NCBI RefSeq assembly: GCF_963666525.1
Contig: NZ_OY762905.1
Coordinates: 3,079,501-3,143,500, forward strand
Direction of reading: 5' to 3'
DNA from: an uncultured Cohaesibacter sp.
GTDB lineage: Bacteria > Pseudomonadota > Alphaproteobacteria > Rhizobiales > Cohaesibacteraceae
DNA: 64,000 nucleotides
A program made the translations under genes and the position numbers. Positions within the stretch are counted from its first letter, which is position 1. Each line of letters opens with the position of its first letter. Below, in pieces: positions 26,293 through 35,406 of this stretch. The notes below the pieces were generated by a model that saw only the letters and a program-made list of their open reading frames with translations, did not search any database and was not told the origin of the DNA.

Positions 26293-26463
26293 TCAGGCAG
26301 CAATGCGTGTCTTGACTGCTGTGCGGGATTTCGAAGCGTGTTTCATGGTGTGGCCGCTATTGTTTTTGAACAACAGGGACAGGAGGAAATGGAACTGTTT
26401 TGATCGCTCGAAATGCCCACGCGCTAGAGCGTCGGTAATTTCGGTATGGGTCAAGTTTCTCAT
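26293..26463 (-). CDS. Small basic protein of 56 residues, unknown function
   Basis: Read from ATG 26463 to TGA 26293, the peptide begins MRNLTHTEITDALARGHFER. It continues through a short hydrophobic patch (FHFLLSLLF, about 24-32) to a Lys/Arg/His-rich tail ending KTRIAA. Predicted charge is strongly positive. An AGAGGA Shine-Dalgarno lies 7 nt before the ATG. An AT-rich promoter-like stretch (TATATAGAC region, about 26500-26530) is upstream and the bidirectional terminator at 26187-26224 is downstream. It has no recognisable family. A 69-codon plus-strand frame over the same bases has no ribosome site. Conservation must decide whether it is real. Confidence 0.5.
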   Translation of the reverse strand: MRNLTHTEITDALARGHFERSKQFHFLLSLLFKNNSGHTMKHASKSRTAVKTRIAA

Positions 26464-26847
26464 TATCTAATCCTCTATCAACGGAAAGCGGGAAGATATA
26501 TTCCGTTTATTGTCTATATATTAGCATGTATGTTTTGGTATTTGAAGGGTATGGAAGGCTACGTTCCGATATTTGGCATAAGAAAGATAATTTTGATCGT
26601 TTTGCGAATGTGGCGCGCCTTTTGAGAAATGAAATGATTTTCCGGCTGGCTATTCGTGTGTTTTTCTTTCCGTTCAGGCGAAACCTGATTGTGGATTAAT
26701 CCGGATAATTGCGCATGGCAGGAATGAAATTTCAGAACAGACGGAAAAGGGTCACGAGACAACGTCACCCGGCCCGCTGTTGGCAAGCAGGCCGAATGTC
26801 TGACGCAGGAACGCCATTATGGAAAGCGCAGTTTGGTCCTGCTACGT
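26464..26847. other. AT-rich intergenic region with terminator of the CaiB operon
   Basis: The left half (26464-26560) is AT-rich and reads as a leader/promoter for the small minus-strand ORF. The right half contains a stem GGGTCACG (26749-26756)/CGTCACCC (26763-26770), with one mismatch. On the minus strand it is followed by TTTTCC, giving a plausible terminator for the CaiB gene. A second weaker hairpin (GGCCCGCT/AGCAGGCC, about 26771-26793) lies between it and the CaiB stop. No other gene is seen. Confidence 0.5.
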
Positions 26848-28092
26848 TCAGCGAAGTGTCACGACACCGCGGGTGACGAGATCGGCAATCTCATCGGCGT
26901 CAAACCCCAGTGTTTCAGAGAGGACGGCCGCTGTGTCCTCGCCCAACAGGGACGGGGGCCGAGCCTGTGCCGGACCCATGCCATCAAAGCGGATCGGCCC
27001 GCGTACCAGCCGCATCTCCCCCGTCTGAGGATGGGAAACTCTTTCGATCAGTCCGTTGTCGGTGACGTGGGGTTGATCGAGCGATTGGGCGATGTCGAGA
27101 ATGGGTGCGCTTGGCACGTCAAAGGCTTCAAGCCGATCAAGCCAGTAACCGGTCGTATCCTGCCGCATCCTGGCTGAGATGGTTTCGTCCAGAGCATCCC
27201 GGTTGGCGAGCCGGTTTTCATAGACCGAGAAACGTGCATCCTCCAACAGGGCCTCAAGTCCCAGACAGCGGGCAAAATTCTGCCAGAACCGCTCGGTGAG
27301 GCAGGCGACGATGACATGCCCGTCCGACGTCGGAAAGGAGCCATAGGGCACAATACTCGGATGGCGCGTTCCGACCGGTTGTGGGCACTGCCCGGTCACG
27401 AAATACATTTGCGACAGATAGCCCTGCATGGCAATGAGGCTGTCGAGCATGGCGATTTCCACATGCCGCCCGATGCCGGTCTGGTTGCGCTCATGCAGAG
27501 CCGCCAGAAGCCCGAACAGGGAAAAGAAACTGCCCGCCATGTCTCCCAACGGCAGGGCAAGCTTGTTGGGGGGCTGATCAGGCTCGCGGTTCATGTGCAT
27601 GACCCCCGAAAGCGCCTGCACCACGATGTCGAAGGCCGGTTTGTTGCCATGGGGGCTGTGGGTGCCAAAGCCCGTGATGGAGCAATAGATCAACCGGTCG
27701 TTTTCGCCATGCAGCGTGTCGAAATCGAGCCCCAGTCGCTTCATGACGCCGGGGCGGAAATTTTCCAGAAGGACGTCGCTCTGACGGGCAAGTCTTTTGG
27801 CGATCTCGATTCCCTCTGGCGACTTGAGATCGAGGCTGATGCTCTTCTTGTTGCGGTTGAGTGCCATGTAGTAGTGGCTCTGGCCGTTCTGAAAGGGAGG
27901 AAAGTGGCGGGTGTCATCGCCGCCCGTGAGCGGTTCGACCTTGATCACCTCTGCCCCCAGATCGGCCAACACCATGGAGGCATAGGGTCCGGACAGGATC
28001 CGCGAAAAATCGAGCACCTTGATCCCGGCCAGCGGTGCGGCATGGCTGGTCCTGCTTGGACCAGAAGGGCTCCCCTTAGTGGTCTCAGTCAC
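26848..28092 (-). CDS. CaiB/BaiF (class III) CoA-transferase
   Basis: The 414-residue enzyme transfers CoA between carboxylic acids. It has the family opening PLAGIKVLDFSRILSGPYASMVLADLGAEVIKVE and KKSISLDLKSPEG, and PLGDMAGSFFSLFGLLAAL with the catalytic Asp in GDMAGS. It overlaps the thioesterase gene by 8 nt and is the distal gene of the IclR-thioesterase-CaiB operon. With the facing ligase it could provide a second way to load CoA on the imported acid. Acceptor and donor are not predictable. Confidence 0.9.
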   Translation of the reverse strand: MTETTKGSPSGPSRTSHAAPLAGIKVLDFSRILSGPYASMVLADLGAEVIKVEPLTGGDDTRHFPPFQNGQSHYYMALNRNKKSISLDLKSPEGIEIAKRLARQSDVLLENFRPGVMKRLGLDFDTLHGENDRLIYCSITGFGTHSPHGNKPAFDIVVQALSGVMHMNREPDQPPNKLALPLGDMAGSFFSLFGLLAALHERNQTGIGRHVEIAMLDSLIAMQGYLSQMYFVTGQCPQPVGTRHPSIVPYGSFPTSDGHVIVACLTERFWQNFARCLGLEALLEDARFSVYENRLANRDALDETISARMRQDTTGYWLDRLEAFDVPSAPILDIAQSLDQPHVTDNGLIERVSHPQTGEMRLVRGPIRFDGMGPAQARPPSLLGEDTAAVLSETLGFDADEIADLVTRGVVTLR

Positions 28093-28519
28093 TGGTCTTG
28101 CCTTTCTGACGGATGATTTTCATGACCGATGTCGCGCTCGCAATCAGCGCATCGCCGTCCCCATGGACATCCGCATCGACAAACATCATCGAGCCGGTCT
28201 GGTGTTTGATGACGGCCGTGGCCTGAAGAAAGCTCTCCGCCTTCGCCGAGCCCACGAACCGGGTGTCCATCTGCACGGTCACCGTCGGTTGGCGATCCGC
28301 TGCGTTCCAGGCCTCAAGGGCGATGACCTGATCAATCAGGCTGGTGATCACTCCGCCATGGGCCAACCCGATGGCATTGAGGTGTTGTGGCGTGATGAGG
28401 AGACCATAACGGTTTTTTCCACTCTCATCTTTTCGTCGCATAAGGGGGCCGATCGAGCCCATGTATCCTTCTATCGCCATGGGCTTCCAGTCGTTGGCCC
28501 TGTTTGCAGTTTGTATCAA
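28085..28519 (-). CDS. PaaI-type hotdog thioesterase
   Basis: The 144-residue single hotdog-fold protein contains the catalytic-loop motif NAIGLAHGGVITSLIDQV (about 47-64), with HGG typical of PaaI/4HBT enzymes, and a C-terminal strand MMFVDADVHGDGDALIASA. It probably hydrolyses stalled acyl-CoA intermediates. It lies between the IclR gene (22 nt upstream) and the CoA-transferase (8-nt overlap). Confidence 0.85.
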   Translation of the reverse strand: MIQTANRANDWKPMAIEGYMGSIGPLMRRKDESGKNRYGLLITPQHLNAIGLAHGGVITSLIDQVIALEAWNAADRQPTVTVQMDTRFVGSAKAESFLQATAVIKHQTGSMMFVDADVHGDGDALIASATSVMKIIRQKGKTSD

Positions 28520-28541
28520 ATTCCCCTCCCCAGAGTTGTTT

Positions 28542-29315
28542 CTAGATTTGCAGGTCCTGAATCTCGTCCCTGATTTCGATCATTGCCTTGGTCAGCGCCG
28601 GAATCTCCTCCCCTGGCAGCCGCTCGCTGATGCCGATGGCGACAAGCGAACGAATCATTTTGCCGTTGCTTCCGAAAACGGGAACAGCAACGACGGTCAC
28701 TCCTGAAATATAGTTGCCCAGATCCACGCCGTACCCCTGACTTTTGGCGGTCTCGACTTCTTCCAGCCAGGTCTCGAAGAGTGGCGGGTGGTCCCATGTC
28801 AACTTGTTGAACTCTTTGCGCAATTGATCCTTGTCCAAGCCGTTGTAGGCAGCAAACAGGCGCCCGGTAGCACTGATCAGGGGTGGAAAGCGACTGCCGA
28901 AATCGACTTGCAGCCGGAACGGCAGCGAAGATTGCGACAGGGCGACCACCACCATCTGTGCCGGTTCCATCAACTGGGTGGCAATGCCTGTCACGCCGAA
29001 GCGATTCGACAGCTCCGAGAGGCGCGGCTGCACCAGTGTGGAAAAGGAATTGTTCTGCAAGGCCGACCGGGCCAATGGGAGAATGCCCACCCCGATGGAG
29101 TAGCGCTTGGTCTCTGTATCGAAGTCCACGAGCCCCTCATCCTGCAGCACCCGCAGGATGTGCAGGCAGGTGCTGGGCACAAGTCCGAGGCTTCTCGCGA
29201 TCGGATTGACCCCTACGGGGTCAGGTGATTTTGCGAGCAGCCGGAGTATGGCAATTGCCCGTGTTACGGCAGGCACCTGCCGTTTGGTTTGTGGTTTCTC
29301 GGTTTTGTCAGCCAT
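28542..29315 (-). CDS. IclR-family regulator of the CoA-thioester island
   Basis: The 257-residue regulator has an N-terminal winged HTH (about 15-70; ARSLGLVPSTCLHILRVLQDEGL) and an IclR effector domain with ISATGRLFAAYN (about 138-149). It begins its own minus-strand operon and is divergent from the ligase gene across a short region containing two palindromes. It probably controls both arms of the island in response to the acid or its CoA ester. Confidence 0.88.
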   Translation of the reverse strand: MADKTEKPQTKRQVPAVTRAIAILRLLAKSPDPVGVNPIARSLGLVPSTCLHILRVLQDEGLVDFDTETKRYSIGVGILPLARSALQNNSFSTLVQPRLSELSNRFGVTGIATQLMEPAQMVVVALSQSSLPFRLQVDFGSRFPPLISATGRLFAAYNGLDKDQLRKEFNKLTWDHPPLFETWLEEVETAKSQGYGVDLGNYISGVTVVAVPVFGSNGKMIRSLVAIGISERLPGEEIPALTKAMIEIRDEIQDLQI

Positions 29316-29355
29316 CGGGATGCTGCCTTTATCGCTCTGATATTACTGGAAATTC

Positions 29356-29393
29356 ATTGTCTATATACAATAGAAAAAGCGTATTGACAATAC
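29356..29393. promoter_or_regulatory. Two palindromes in the divergent IclR-ligase promoter region
   Basis: ATTGT-ctatat-ACAAT (29356-29371) and GTATTG-a-CAATAC (29381-29393) lie side by side in the 166-bp gap, within AT-rich sequence suited to promoters in both directions. They are good candidates for the operator pair of the adjacent IclR protein. Confidence 0.5.
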
Positions 29394-29481
29394 AATATCA
29401 ATCTACCTATCGTTGTCAATGAGACAGACAGCCGGGGAGGGCTGGGCTGGAAAAGCGACAAGTGGGAGGCAAGCGGGACGA

Positions 29482-31038
29482 ATGCGCCTGACGGATTACA
29501 CATCATACGAGGATGCCCGGAAGTATTACTCCAAGGAGGCGCTCTGGGCGCTATTTGACGGCACCAGAGACCACTTCAACATTGCGCACGAGTGTGTCGA
29601 TCGGCACTGCAAGGGGGATGCGGTTGCGTTGCGTATTGCCCATGCGGTGGGTCGAGACGAGATCATCACATTCGAGGAGCTGTCCCGGCGTTCATCGCAG
29701 ATCGCCCACTATCTCAAGGCGCGCGGTGTGCGCAAGGGCGACCGGATTGCCGTCATGATCGAGCCGAGCCTACCGTTCTATTGCTGCCTGTTCGGGGCGA
29801 TCAAGGCGGGAGCTGTGGCGGTGCCAATGTTCACCCTGTTCGGCCCTGATGGTATTCAACTGCGGGTCGGCGATTGCGATCCGGAGATCTTCTTTACCAA
29901 CGATGAAAAGTTTCAGGATGCGATCAAGGGCGGGGCGAAGAATGTTGTCGTCGCCGACCTGGCGTTCCTATCAAATCTGGATGACTATCCGGCACATTTT
30001 GAATGGGACACGGCAGGCAATGACCTGGCGGTATTGCAGTATACCTCCGGAACGACACGCCTGCTGCCGGCTGCCGTGCATCACGACCATCGCTCCATCG
30101 TGACTTTGATGGTGGCGGCGCTCTATGCCACCGGCATCCGTCCGGGGGATCGCTTCTTCTGTCCCTCGTCCCCTGCCTGGGGCCATGGCCTCTGGCACGG
30201 AACGCTGGCACCGCTGGCGCTGGGGGTGTCTACCGGCACCTTCAGTGGCAAGTTCGACGCAGTGCGACTGCTCCGGGCCCTGCAGGATTTTCGCATCACC
30301 AACCTGACCGCCGCCGCCACCCACTATCGGATGATGCGCAATTCCGGCGAGGCGGAACAATTCAGCTACTGTTTTGAAAAGCTGAGCTTCACGGGTGAAC
30401 CGATCGATACGGAAACCGCCAATTATGTTGAGCGGATATTCGGCACGAAGGTCCGCTCCATGTATGGCACCACGGAAATCGGCGTGATCATCGCCAACTA
30501 TCCCGGTGCCGATGATCTGGAAGTGCGTGATGGTGCCATGGGCAAGGCCGTGCCCGGCGTCGAGGTCGAGGTGCAAACTGCCGATGGCAGCCGCTCCAAG
30601 CCAGGCGAGATCGGTGAGTTGATGGTGCGCAAGCGCGATCAATGGTTCCCGACCAAGGATCTGGGACGCGTCGACGAGGATGGCTATTTCTATCACGCCG
30701 GGCGCGCTGACGATGTCATCATATCGGCGGGCTGGACCATGAGTGCGGTGGAAATCGAGGACGCCATCATGCGTCATCCCAAGGTTGCCGAGTGTGCAGC
30801 CATCGGTGTTCCGGACAGTTTGCGAGGACAGGTGGTCAAGGCATTCGTGCTGCTCAAGGACAAGCAGAGCGAAGGGCTGGACGACGAGATCAAGGAACTC
30901 GTGCGCACCAATCTCAGCCGTCATGAATATCCAAGACAGATCGAATTCGTCACCGCGCTGCCCAAGACACCGGCGGGCAAGGTGAACAGAAAAATCTTGC
31001 GCGATCAGGAAGCAAAGACCCTGCAGGGGGCAGGGTGA
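29482..31038 (+). CDS. AMP-forming acyl-CoA ligase with variant P-loop
   Basis: The 518-residue adenylate-forming enzyme would activate a carboxylic acid to its CoA ester. Core motifs are the P-loop-like YTSGTTRLLPAAVHHDH (about 190), MYGTTEIG (about 335), the hinge DLGRVDEDGYFYHAGRADDVI (about 395-415) and the catalytic C-terminal Lys in PKTPAGKVNRKIL. The P-loop has Arg-Leu-Leu-Pro-Ala where most members have Gly-x-Pro-Lys. The ATG at 29482 follows a GGGAGG and starts the natural domain; a longer reading from a TTG at 29413 is possible. It is the first gene of the plus-strand arm, 32 nt before the dehydratase gene. Confidence 0.85.
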   Translation: MRLTDYTSYEDARKYYSKEALWALFDGTRDHFNIAHECVDRHCKGDAVALRIAHAVGRDEIITFEELSRRSSQIAHYLKARGVRKGDRIAVMIEPSLPFYCCLFGAIKAGAVAVPMFTLFGPDGIQLRVGDCDPEIFFTNDEKFQDAIKGGAKNVVVADLAFLSNLDDYPAHFEWDTAGNDLAVLQYTSGTTRLLPAAVHHDHRSIVTLMVAALYATGIRPGDRFFCPSSPAWGHGLWHGTLAPLALGVSTGTFSGKFDAVRLLRALQDFRITNLTAAATHYRMMRNSGEAEQFSYCFEKLSFTGEPIDTETANYVERIFGTKVRSMYGTTEIGVIIANYPGADDLEVRDGAMGKAVPGVEVEVQTADGSRSKPGEIGELMVRKRDQWFPTKDLGRVDEDGYFYHAGRADDVIISAGWTMSAVEIEDAIMRHPKVAECAAIGVPDSLRGQVVKAFVLLKDKQSEGLDDEIKELVRTNLSRHEYPRQIEFVTALPKTPAGKVNRKILRDQEAKTLQGAG

Positions 31039-31070
31039 TCGCAAGAGCAAAAATTGAGGAGAGAGACAAG

Positions 31071-32210
31071 ATGAATGAAACCCTGCATCGGAAATTTCCG
31101 AAAATTACACCCGAGGGGCTGGAGGATCTGAAAAAGCGCATCGGGGTCAAGATCGAGAAGACGGTCGAACCATGGTGTTACGAAGCCACGCGGGACAACA
31201 TCCGCCACTATGCCCATGGCATCGGCGATGACAACCCGCTCTGGTGTGATCCGGAATATGCCAAGACCACCCGATATGGTGACGTGCTGGCGCTGCCGAG
31301 CTTCCTGTTTGCCACCAGCCGGATTATCTCGGGTTATGTTGGCGGGTTGCCCGGCGTTCACGCCATGTGGTCGGGCGCCAACTGGACCTGGTACAAGCCG
31401 ATCCGGCGCAATACCGAATTCCGCACCGAGGCCTATCTCAAGGATCTCATCGAACATGACACCCGGTTCGCCGGCAAGGCCGTTCAGCAGATCTATCACG
31501 TCGATTTCTATGATGCCCAAAGTGGGGAGCTTCTCGCCGAGGCAGACAGCTGGTGTTTCCGCACTGATCGCGATCATGCCCGTGAAAATGGCACGAAATA
31601 TGCCGCAGCCAAGGAGAAGGGGCGGCGGGTCTATAGCCAGGAAGAACTCGATTCCTACTATAAATACTATGAGAGCGAGACCATTCGTGGCAAGGAGACC
31701 CGCTACTGGGATGATGTCAGCGAAGGGGACGCATTGCCCACCATGGTCAAGGGACCGATGACGGCAACCGGATTCATCGCCTATGCCCAAGGCTGGGGCG
31801 GGCTCTACATCCGCGCCAACAAGCTGGCCTGGCAATTGCAGCAGAAACACCCCTCGGCCGGGATCAAGAACCGCTTCGGCATTCCCGATTGCCCCGAGCG
31901 GGTGCACTGGGAGGAGGAGTTCGCCCTCGAGGTGGGCGCACCCGGTGCCTATGACTACGGTCCCGAACGCACTTCGTGGCTGACCCATCAGGTTACCAAC
32001 TGGATGGGTGACGACGGATTTCTGGCCAAGGCCAATTGTCAGGTGCGGCGCCACAATCCTGAAGGGGACATTATTCTGATCCACGGCAAGGTGACGCGCA
32101 AATTCAATGAAGATGGCCGCTATCTGGTCGAGATCGAACAGCGCGCCGAACAGCAGGACGGTGAATTGTCCGCTCTGGGGTCTGCCATTGTGGAATTGCC
32201 CAAGCGCTAG
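31071..32210 (+). CDS. MaoC/FAS1-like double-hotdog acyl-CoA dehydratase
   Basis: The 379-residue protein reads as two hotdog halves. The N-terminal half (about 20-170) is of the FAS1-like dehydratase type, with HYAHGIGDDNPLWCDPEYA matching the hydratase-2 (Yx(1,2)ND.NP.H) region. The second half is about 210-375. It should hydrate or dehydrate a 3-hydroxyacyl-CoA/enoyl-CoA pair; in this island, dehydration of a 3-hydroxy-branched acyl-CoA is a reasonable guess. The start is supported by TTGAGGAG upstream. Substrate is inferred. Confidence 0.75.
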   Translation: MNETLHRKFPKITPEGLEDLKKRIGVKIEKTVEPWCYEATRDNIRHYAHGIGDDNPLWCDPEYAKTTRYGDVLALPSFLFATSRIISGYVGGLPGVHAMWSGANWTWYKPIRRNTEFRTEAYLKDLIEHDTRFAGKAVQQIYHVDFYDAQSGELLAEADSWCFRTDRDHARENGTKYAAAKEKGRRVYSQEELDSYYKYYESETIRGKETRYWDDVSEGDALPTMVKGPMTATGFIAYAQGWGGLYIRANKLAWQLQQKHPSAGIKNRFGIPDCPERVHWEEEFALEVGAPGAYDYGPERTSWLTHQVTNWMGDDGFLAKANCQVRRHNPEGDIILIHGKVTRKFNEDGRYLVEIEQRAEQQDGELSALGSAIVELPKR

Positions 32211-32346
32211 GGTATTGCTACCCCTGTTAGCGGCATTTGCAGCATGGGAGGCAGGGGGCACCCGTTTCCACTCGAGGGAGCATCACGGCAGTCATCTGGC
32301 TGGCGATTGCTCCAGACATTCCATGTTTCAACCGGGGGAGGATTGG

Positions 32347-32832
32347 TTGAACAGATTTGGACAGATCCTGAGAAAGCTCGAAGACGTCCTTCATCTGGGG
32401 GGATGTCTGGGGCTGGTCGCGGTTGCGGCCCTGATCAACGCGGATATTCTGATGCGCTTCCTGTTTGGCAAGCCCATCCAGATCCAGTTCGAACTGACTG
32501 AACTCTTTCTGATGCCTGCGTTGGCAACCCTTTCTCTCTCGCGGGTCTATCGCGAGGGGGGCCATCTGGCGATTGATCTGGTGCCCAAGAGTTTCGTGGG
32601 AGAGATGGGGCGCTTCATCAAGGTCATCCAGCTGCTGCTACCGGCCGCGTTTTTCATCATCGTGACGATCATGTCCGGGAAATTCGCGCTGGAAGCCATC
32701 CTCGACGGGGAGGTCGAGTATGGCGTGATCGACTGGTCGATGGGGTGGGCCTATGCCCTGATCCCACTAGGATCCGGCGTTCTGTCACTGCGGCTGGTGC
32801 ACGACTTCCTGTTCAGGATCACCATGCGATAA
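32347..32832 (+). CDS. TRAP transporter small permease, DctQ family
   Basis: This membrane protein has four predicted helices (161 residues from TTG 32347) and the DctQ-type segment IQFELTELFLMPALATLSLSRVYREGGHLAIDLV. The TTG at 32347 has GGGGGAGG 6 nt upstream and gives a normal N-terminus (MNRFGQILRKLEDVL). An in-frame ATG at 32323 lacks a ribosome site. Gene order here is Q-P-M rather than the usual P-Q-M. Confidence 0.85.
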   Translation: MNRFGQILRKLEDVLHLGGCLGLVAVAALINADILMRFLFGKPIQIQFELTELFLMPALATLSLSRVYREGGHLAIDLVPKSFVGEMGRFIKVIQLLLPAAFFIIVTIMSGKFALEAILDGEVEYGVIDWSMGWAYALIPLGSGVLSLRLVHDFLFRITMR

Positions 32833-32859
32833 CCGTCTATTTTCTTTGGAGGAGAGAAA

Positions 32860-33864
32860 ATGAACTGCAAAACAACATTAGCCCTTGCCATCGCCGCTGC
32901 CCTGTCGCTCGGCTTGACAGCTGCAAACGCCGAAACCCTGCGTCTGGGAGACTTCCAGTCCACCAGCCATATCGTCTCGGTCGAGGGCACGTCGAAATGG
33001 ATGGCTGCCGTGGAAAAGGCAACCAATGGCGCCATCACGTTTCAGCATTTCCCGGCCCAGCAGGCGGCCAAGTCCAAGGCGCAGCTGGACGCGGTCAACA
33101 ACGGTATTCTCGATGCGGCCCTGCTCGGAACACTCTATCATGCCGATACCCTGCCGTTGAATTCGGTGGTTGGCCTGCCCGGCTTCTATGGCACGGCCGT
33201 TCATGGCACGGAGGCGCTGCAGTCTATGCTGGCAGAAGGGCCATTGCGCGATGAACTGCTGGCCGCCGGAGTGACGCCGATCTTCGGCTTTGTTCTGCCC
33301 CCCTATCAGGTGTTGGCCAAGAAGCGTCTTGGCATGCCCGCGGATTGGGATGCCCTGGATGTGCGTACATCCGGATCTACGCAGGCCATGACCGCGCGTG
33401 CGCTGGGCGCTGTGGGGATTTCCATTCCGGGACCGGAAGTCTACACCGCCGTCGAACGCGGGCGGCTCGATGCTGTTTTGTTCCCGCTGGCCTCGGTTCC
33501 TGGCTACAAGCTGAACGAAGTGGTCAGCCACATCTCCACAAACGGCTCCTTTGGTGGCTACAGCTTCGTCATGGTATTGCGCAGCGAGCTGTTCGGCAGT
33601 CTTTCCAAGGAGATCCAGGACCAGATGCTGAGTCTGGGTGCGGAAACGGCAAAGCATGTTGCCATGGCACAGGATGAATCCGTCTCCGGCCTCATCGGCC
33701 AATGGAAGAGCGCGGGCATAGACACCTACAGCTTCACGAATGAAGAGCTGGCCACCTTGCGCGAAGCCCTCGAGGTGGTGAGCTCGGACTGGCTCGACCG
33801 CATCAAGAGCGACAAGGCCAAGGTGGTGCTGGAGACCTATGGCAAACTGACAAGTGGGCAGTGA
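32860..33864 (+). CDS. TRAP transporter periplasmic binding protein, DctP family
   Basis: The 334-residue protein has a signal peptide cleaved after ANA (about residue 24) and a DctP fold. The ligand-arginine region is WDALDVRTSGSTQAM (about 163-177), followed by GPEVYTAVERGRLDAVLFP. It lies between the two permease genes, with a GGAGGAG site upstream and a hairpin downstream. It likely binds the acid activated by the ligase. Confidence 0.88.
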   Translation: MNCKTTLALAIAAALSLGLTAANAETLRLGDFQSTSHIVSVEGTSKWMAAVEKATNGAITFQHFPAQQAAKSKAQLDAVNNGILDAALLGTLYHADTLPLNSVVGLPGFYGTAVHGTEALQSMLAEGPLRDELLAAGVTPIFGFVLPPYQVLAKKRLGMPADWDALDVRTSGSTQAMTARALGAVGISIPGPEVYTAVERGRLDAVLFPLASVPGYKLNEVVSHISTNGSFGGYSFVMVLRSELFGSLSKEIQDQMLSLGAETAKHVAMAQDESVSGLIGQWKSAGIDTYSFTNEELATLREALEVVSSDWLDRIKSDKAKVVLETYGKLTSGQ

Positions 33865-33907
33865 AGCCTTGCGGTCGATCCACAAGTCAATTCAATCACC
33901 TTGAATT

Positions 33908-33929
33908 GGGTGGCCATCTGCGGCCACCC
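33908..33929 (+). terminator. Intercistronic hairpin after the second dctP
   Basis: GGGTGGCC (33908-33915) pairs perfectly with GGCCACCC (33922-33929) across a 6-nt loop. No T-run follows, so it resembles an mRNA stabiliser or attenuator between binding protein and large permease. Confidence 0.55.
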
Positions 33930-33958
33930 CGGGTTCTCAGGGAGCGTGCGTTCAGCCG

Positions 33959-35248
33959 ATGCTGACTTTCTTTGCCATACTCATATTGCTTGCCCTGATG
34001 CTGGCTTTCCGCATTCCGATTGCCTTCGCAATGGGGATATCGGGATTTGTCGGGCTGGCCCTGCAGCTTGGACAGCGTCCGGCACTGGCGGTGCTGGAGA
34101 GAACATTCTTCGACTCTTCATCGTCCTTCATTCTTGTTGCCATTCCCCTGTTCATCCTGATGGCAGAATTGCTGACCGCAGGCGATGTGACCAGACGGGC
34201 TATTGTTGCCTGTCAGGCATGGATCGGTCACACCAAGGGCGGGTTGGCCATGGCCACGGTTGCGGCTTCTGTGATCCTGGCTGCCCTTGTGGGAAGCTCG
34301 ACCGCCTCGACTGCAGCAATGGCGTCGGCAGCCTTTCCGGAAATGCGCAATCACAAGTATTCGAACCGGCTGTCGGCGGCAGTTGTCAGCGTCGGCGGCA
34401 CCCTTGCGGTTGTCGTTCCGCCGTCTATCGTGCTGGTGGTCTATGGGGTATTGACCGAAACCTCGATTGGCAAGCTGTTCATTGCGGGTATCGTACCGGG
34501 GCTGCTGACGGCGACCGGCCTTGCCATCGTCATCAAGATCATTGCTCACACGACAGATCAGGCGCCCAAGGGGGATCCGTTCAAGCTCGACAAGGCGATT
34601 GGCTCCAGCCGCCACCTGTTGCCCATGACGCTGCTGCTGATCACGGTGATCGGCGCGATCTATGGCGGCGTTGCCTCGCCATCCGAAGCGGCAGCCCTTG
34701 GCGTGATGGGATCGCTGGTCATTGTGCTGTTTCAGCGAACGCTGACCTTCAAGGCCTTTTCGAGTTCCGTAAGCGGTTCCATCCGTGCCACCACCATGAT
34801 AGTGGCGATCGTTGCCTGTTCGGCGATCTTCTCGAACTATCTGGCCTTCACCCGCATCACCCAGGACCTGCTCGAGCTGGTCGCTGCAAGCAACCTGCCG
34901 AGTGCCCTGATCATGGGGTTGATCATTCTTGTGCTGCTGATCATGGGCATGTTCATGGATCAACTGGCGATCCTGTCGCTTGCCATGCCTCTGGCCTTCC
35001 CCATGGCCATGGCGCTCGACTACAACCCGATCTGGTTCGGGATCGTTGTGACCAAGACAGTGGAAATTGGGTTGCTGACCCCGCCTCTCGGCCTCAATGC
35101 CTATGTTGCATCGGCTCAGACGGGCGTGCCCCTGAAAGTAATTTTTCGCGGGATATTGCCGTTTCTGGCAATGGAGATGCTGGTGCTGTTGATCCTGCTG
35201 TTCTTCCCGCAAATCACGCTCTGGCTGCCAGATCTGATGCTGAGTTAG
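33959..35248 (+). CDS. TRAP transporter large permease, DctM family
   Basis: The 429-residue polytopic membrane protein carries DctM landmarks [45 protein letters not shown] and [16 protein letters not shown]. It pairs with the DctQ encoded 1.1 kb upstream. A gap of 158 nt with no convincing gene separates it from the carboxylase. That gap includes a short GGATCCAGACCCAGACCCAG direct repeat. Confidence 0.92.
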   Translation: MLTFFAILILLALMLAFRIPIAFAMGISGFVGLALQLGQRPALAVLERTFFDSSSSFILVAIPLFILMAELLTAGDVTRRAIVACQAWIGHTKGGLAMATVAASVILAALVGSSTASTAAMASAAFPEMRNHKYSNRLSAAVVSVGGTLAVVVPPSIVLVVYGVLTETSIGKLFIAGIVPGLLTATGLAIVIKIIAHTTDQAPKGDPFKLDKAIGSSRHLLPMTLLLITVIGAIYGGVASPSEAAALGVMGSLVIVLFQRTLTFKAFSSSVSGSIRATTMIVAIVACSAIFSNYLAFTRITQDLLELVAASNLPSALIMGLIILVLLIMGMFMDQLAILSLAMPLAFPMAMALDYNPIWFGIVVTKTVEIGLLTPPLGLNAYVASAQTGVPLKVIFRGILPFLAMEMLVLLILLFFPQITLWLPDLMLS

Positions 35249-35406
35249 CTGCGCAAGGGCCGGACGAGAGAACGCCAAGAGAGTTCCGGATGTCGCAAAA
35301 GGCACATCCGGATCCAGACCCAGACCCAGAATTGACCGACAGCCACGAGGCCGGCGTACTCCGTTGCGCCTTAAGGGCGGAGCTGTATCCGGTTGGAGAC
35401 GACATC

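Noticed and set aside
26194-26403. 69-codon plus-strand frame after frcK
   Set aside because: It begins inside the frcK terminator, lacks a ribosome site and overlaps the better-supported minus-strand small ORF.
33901-35406. Long N-terminal extension of the mccB frame across dctM
   Set aside because: The first 502 codons are an out-of-frame reading of dctM with Cys/Gly/His-rich composition; the carboxyltransferase family begins at the ATG at 35407.
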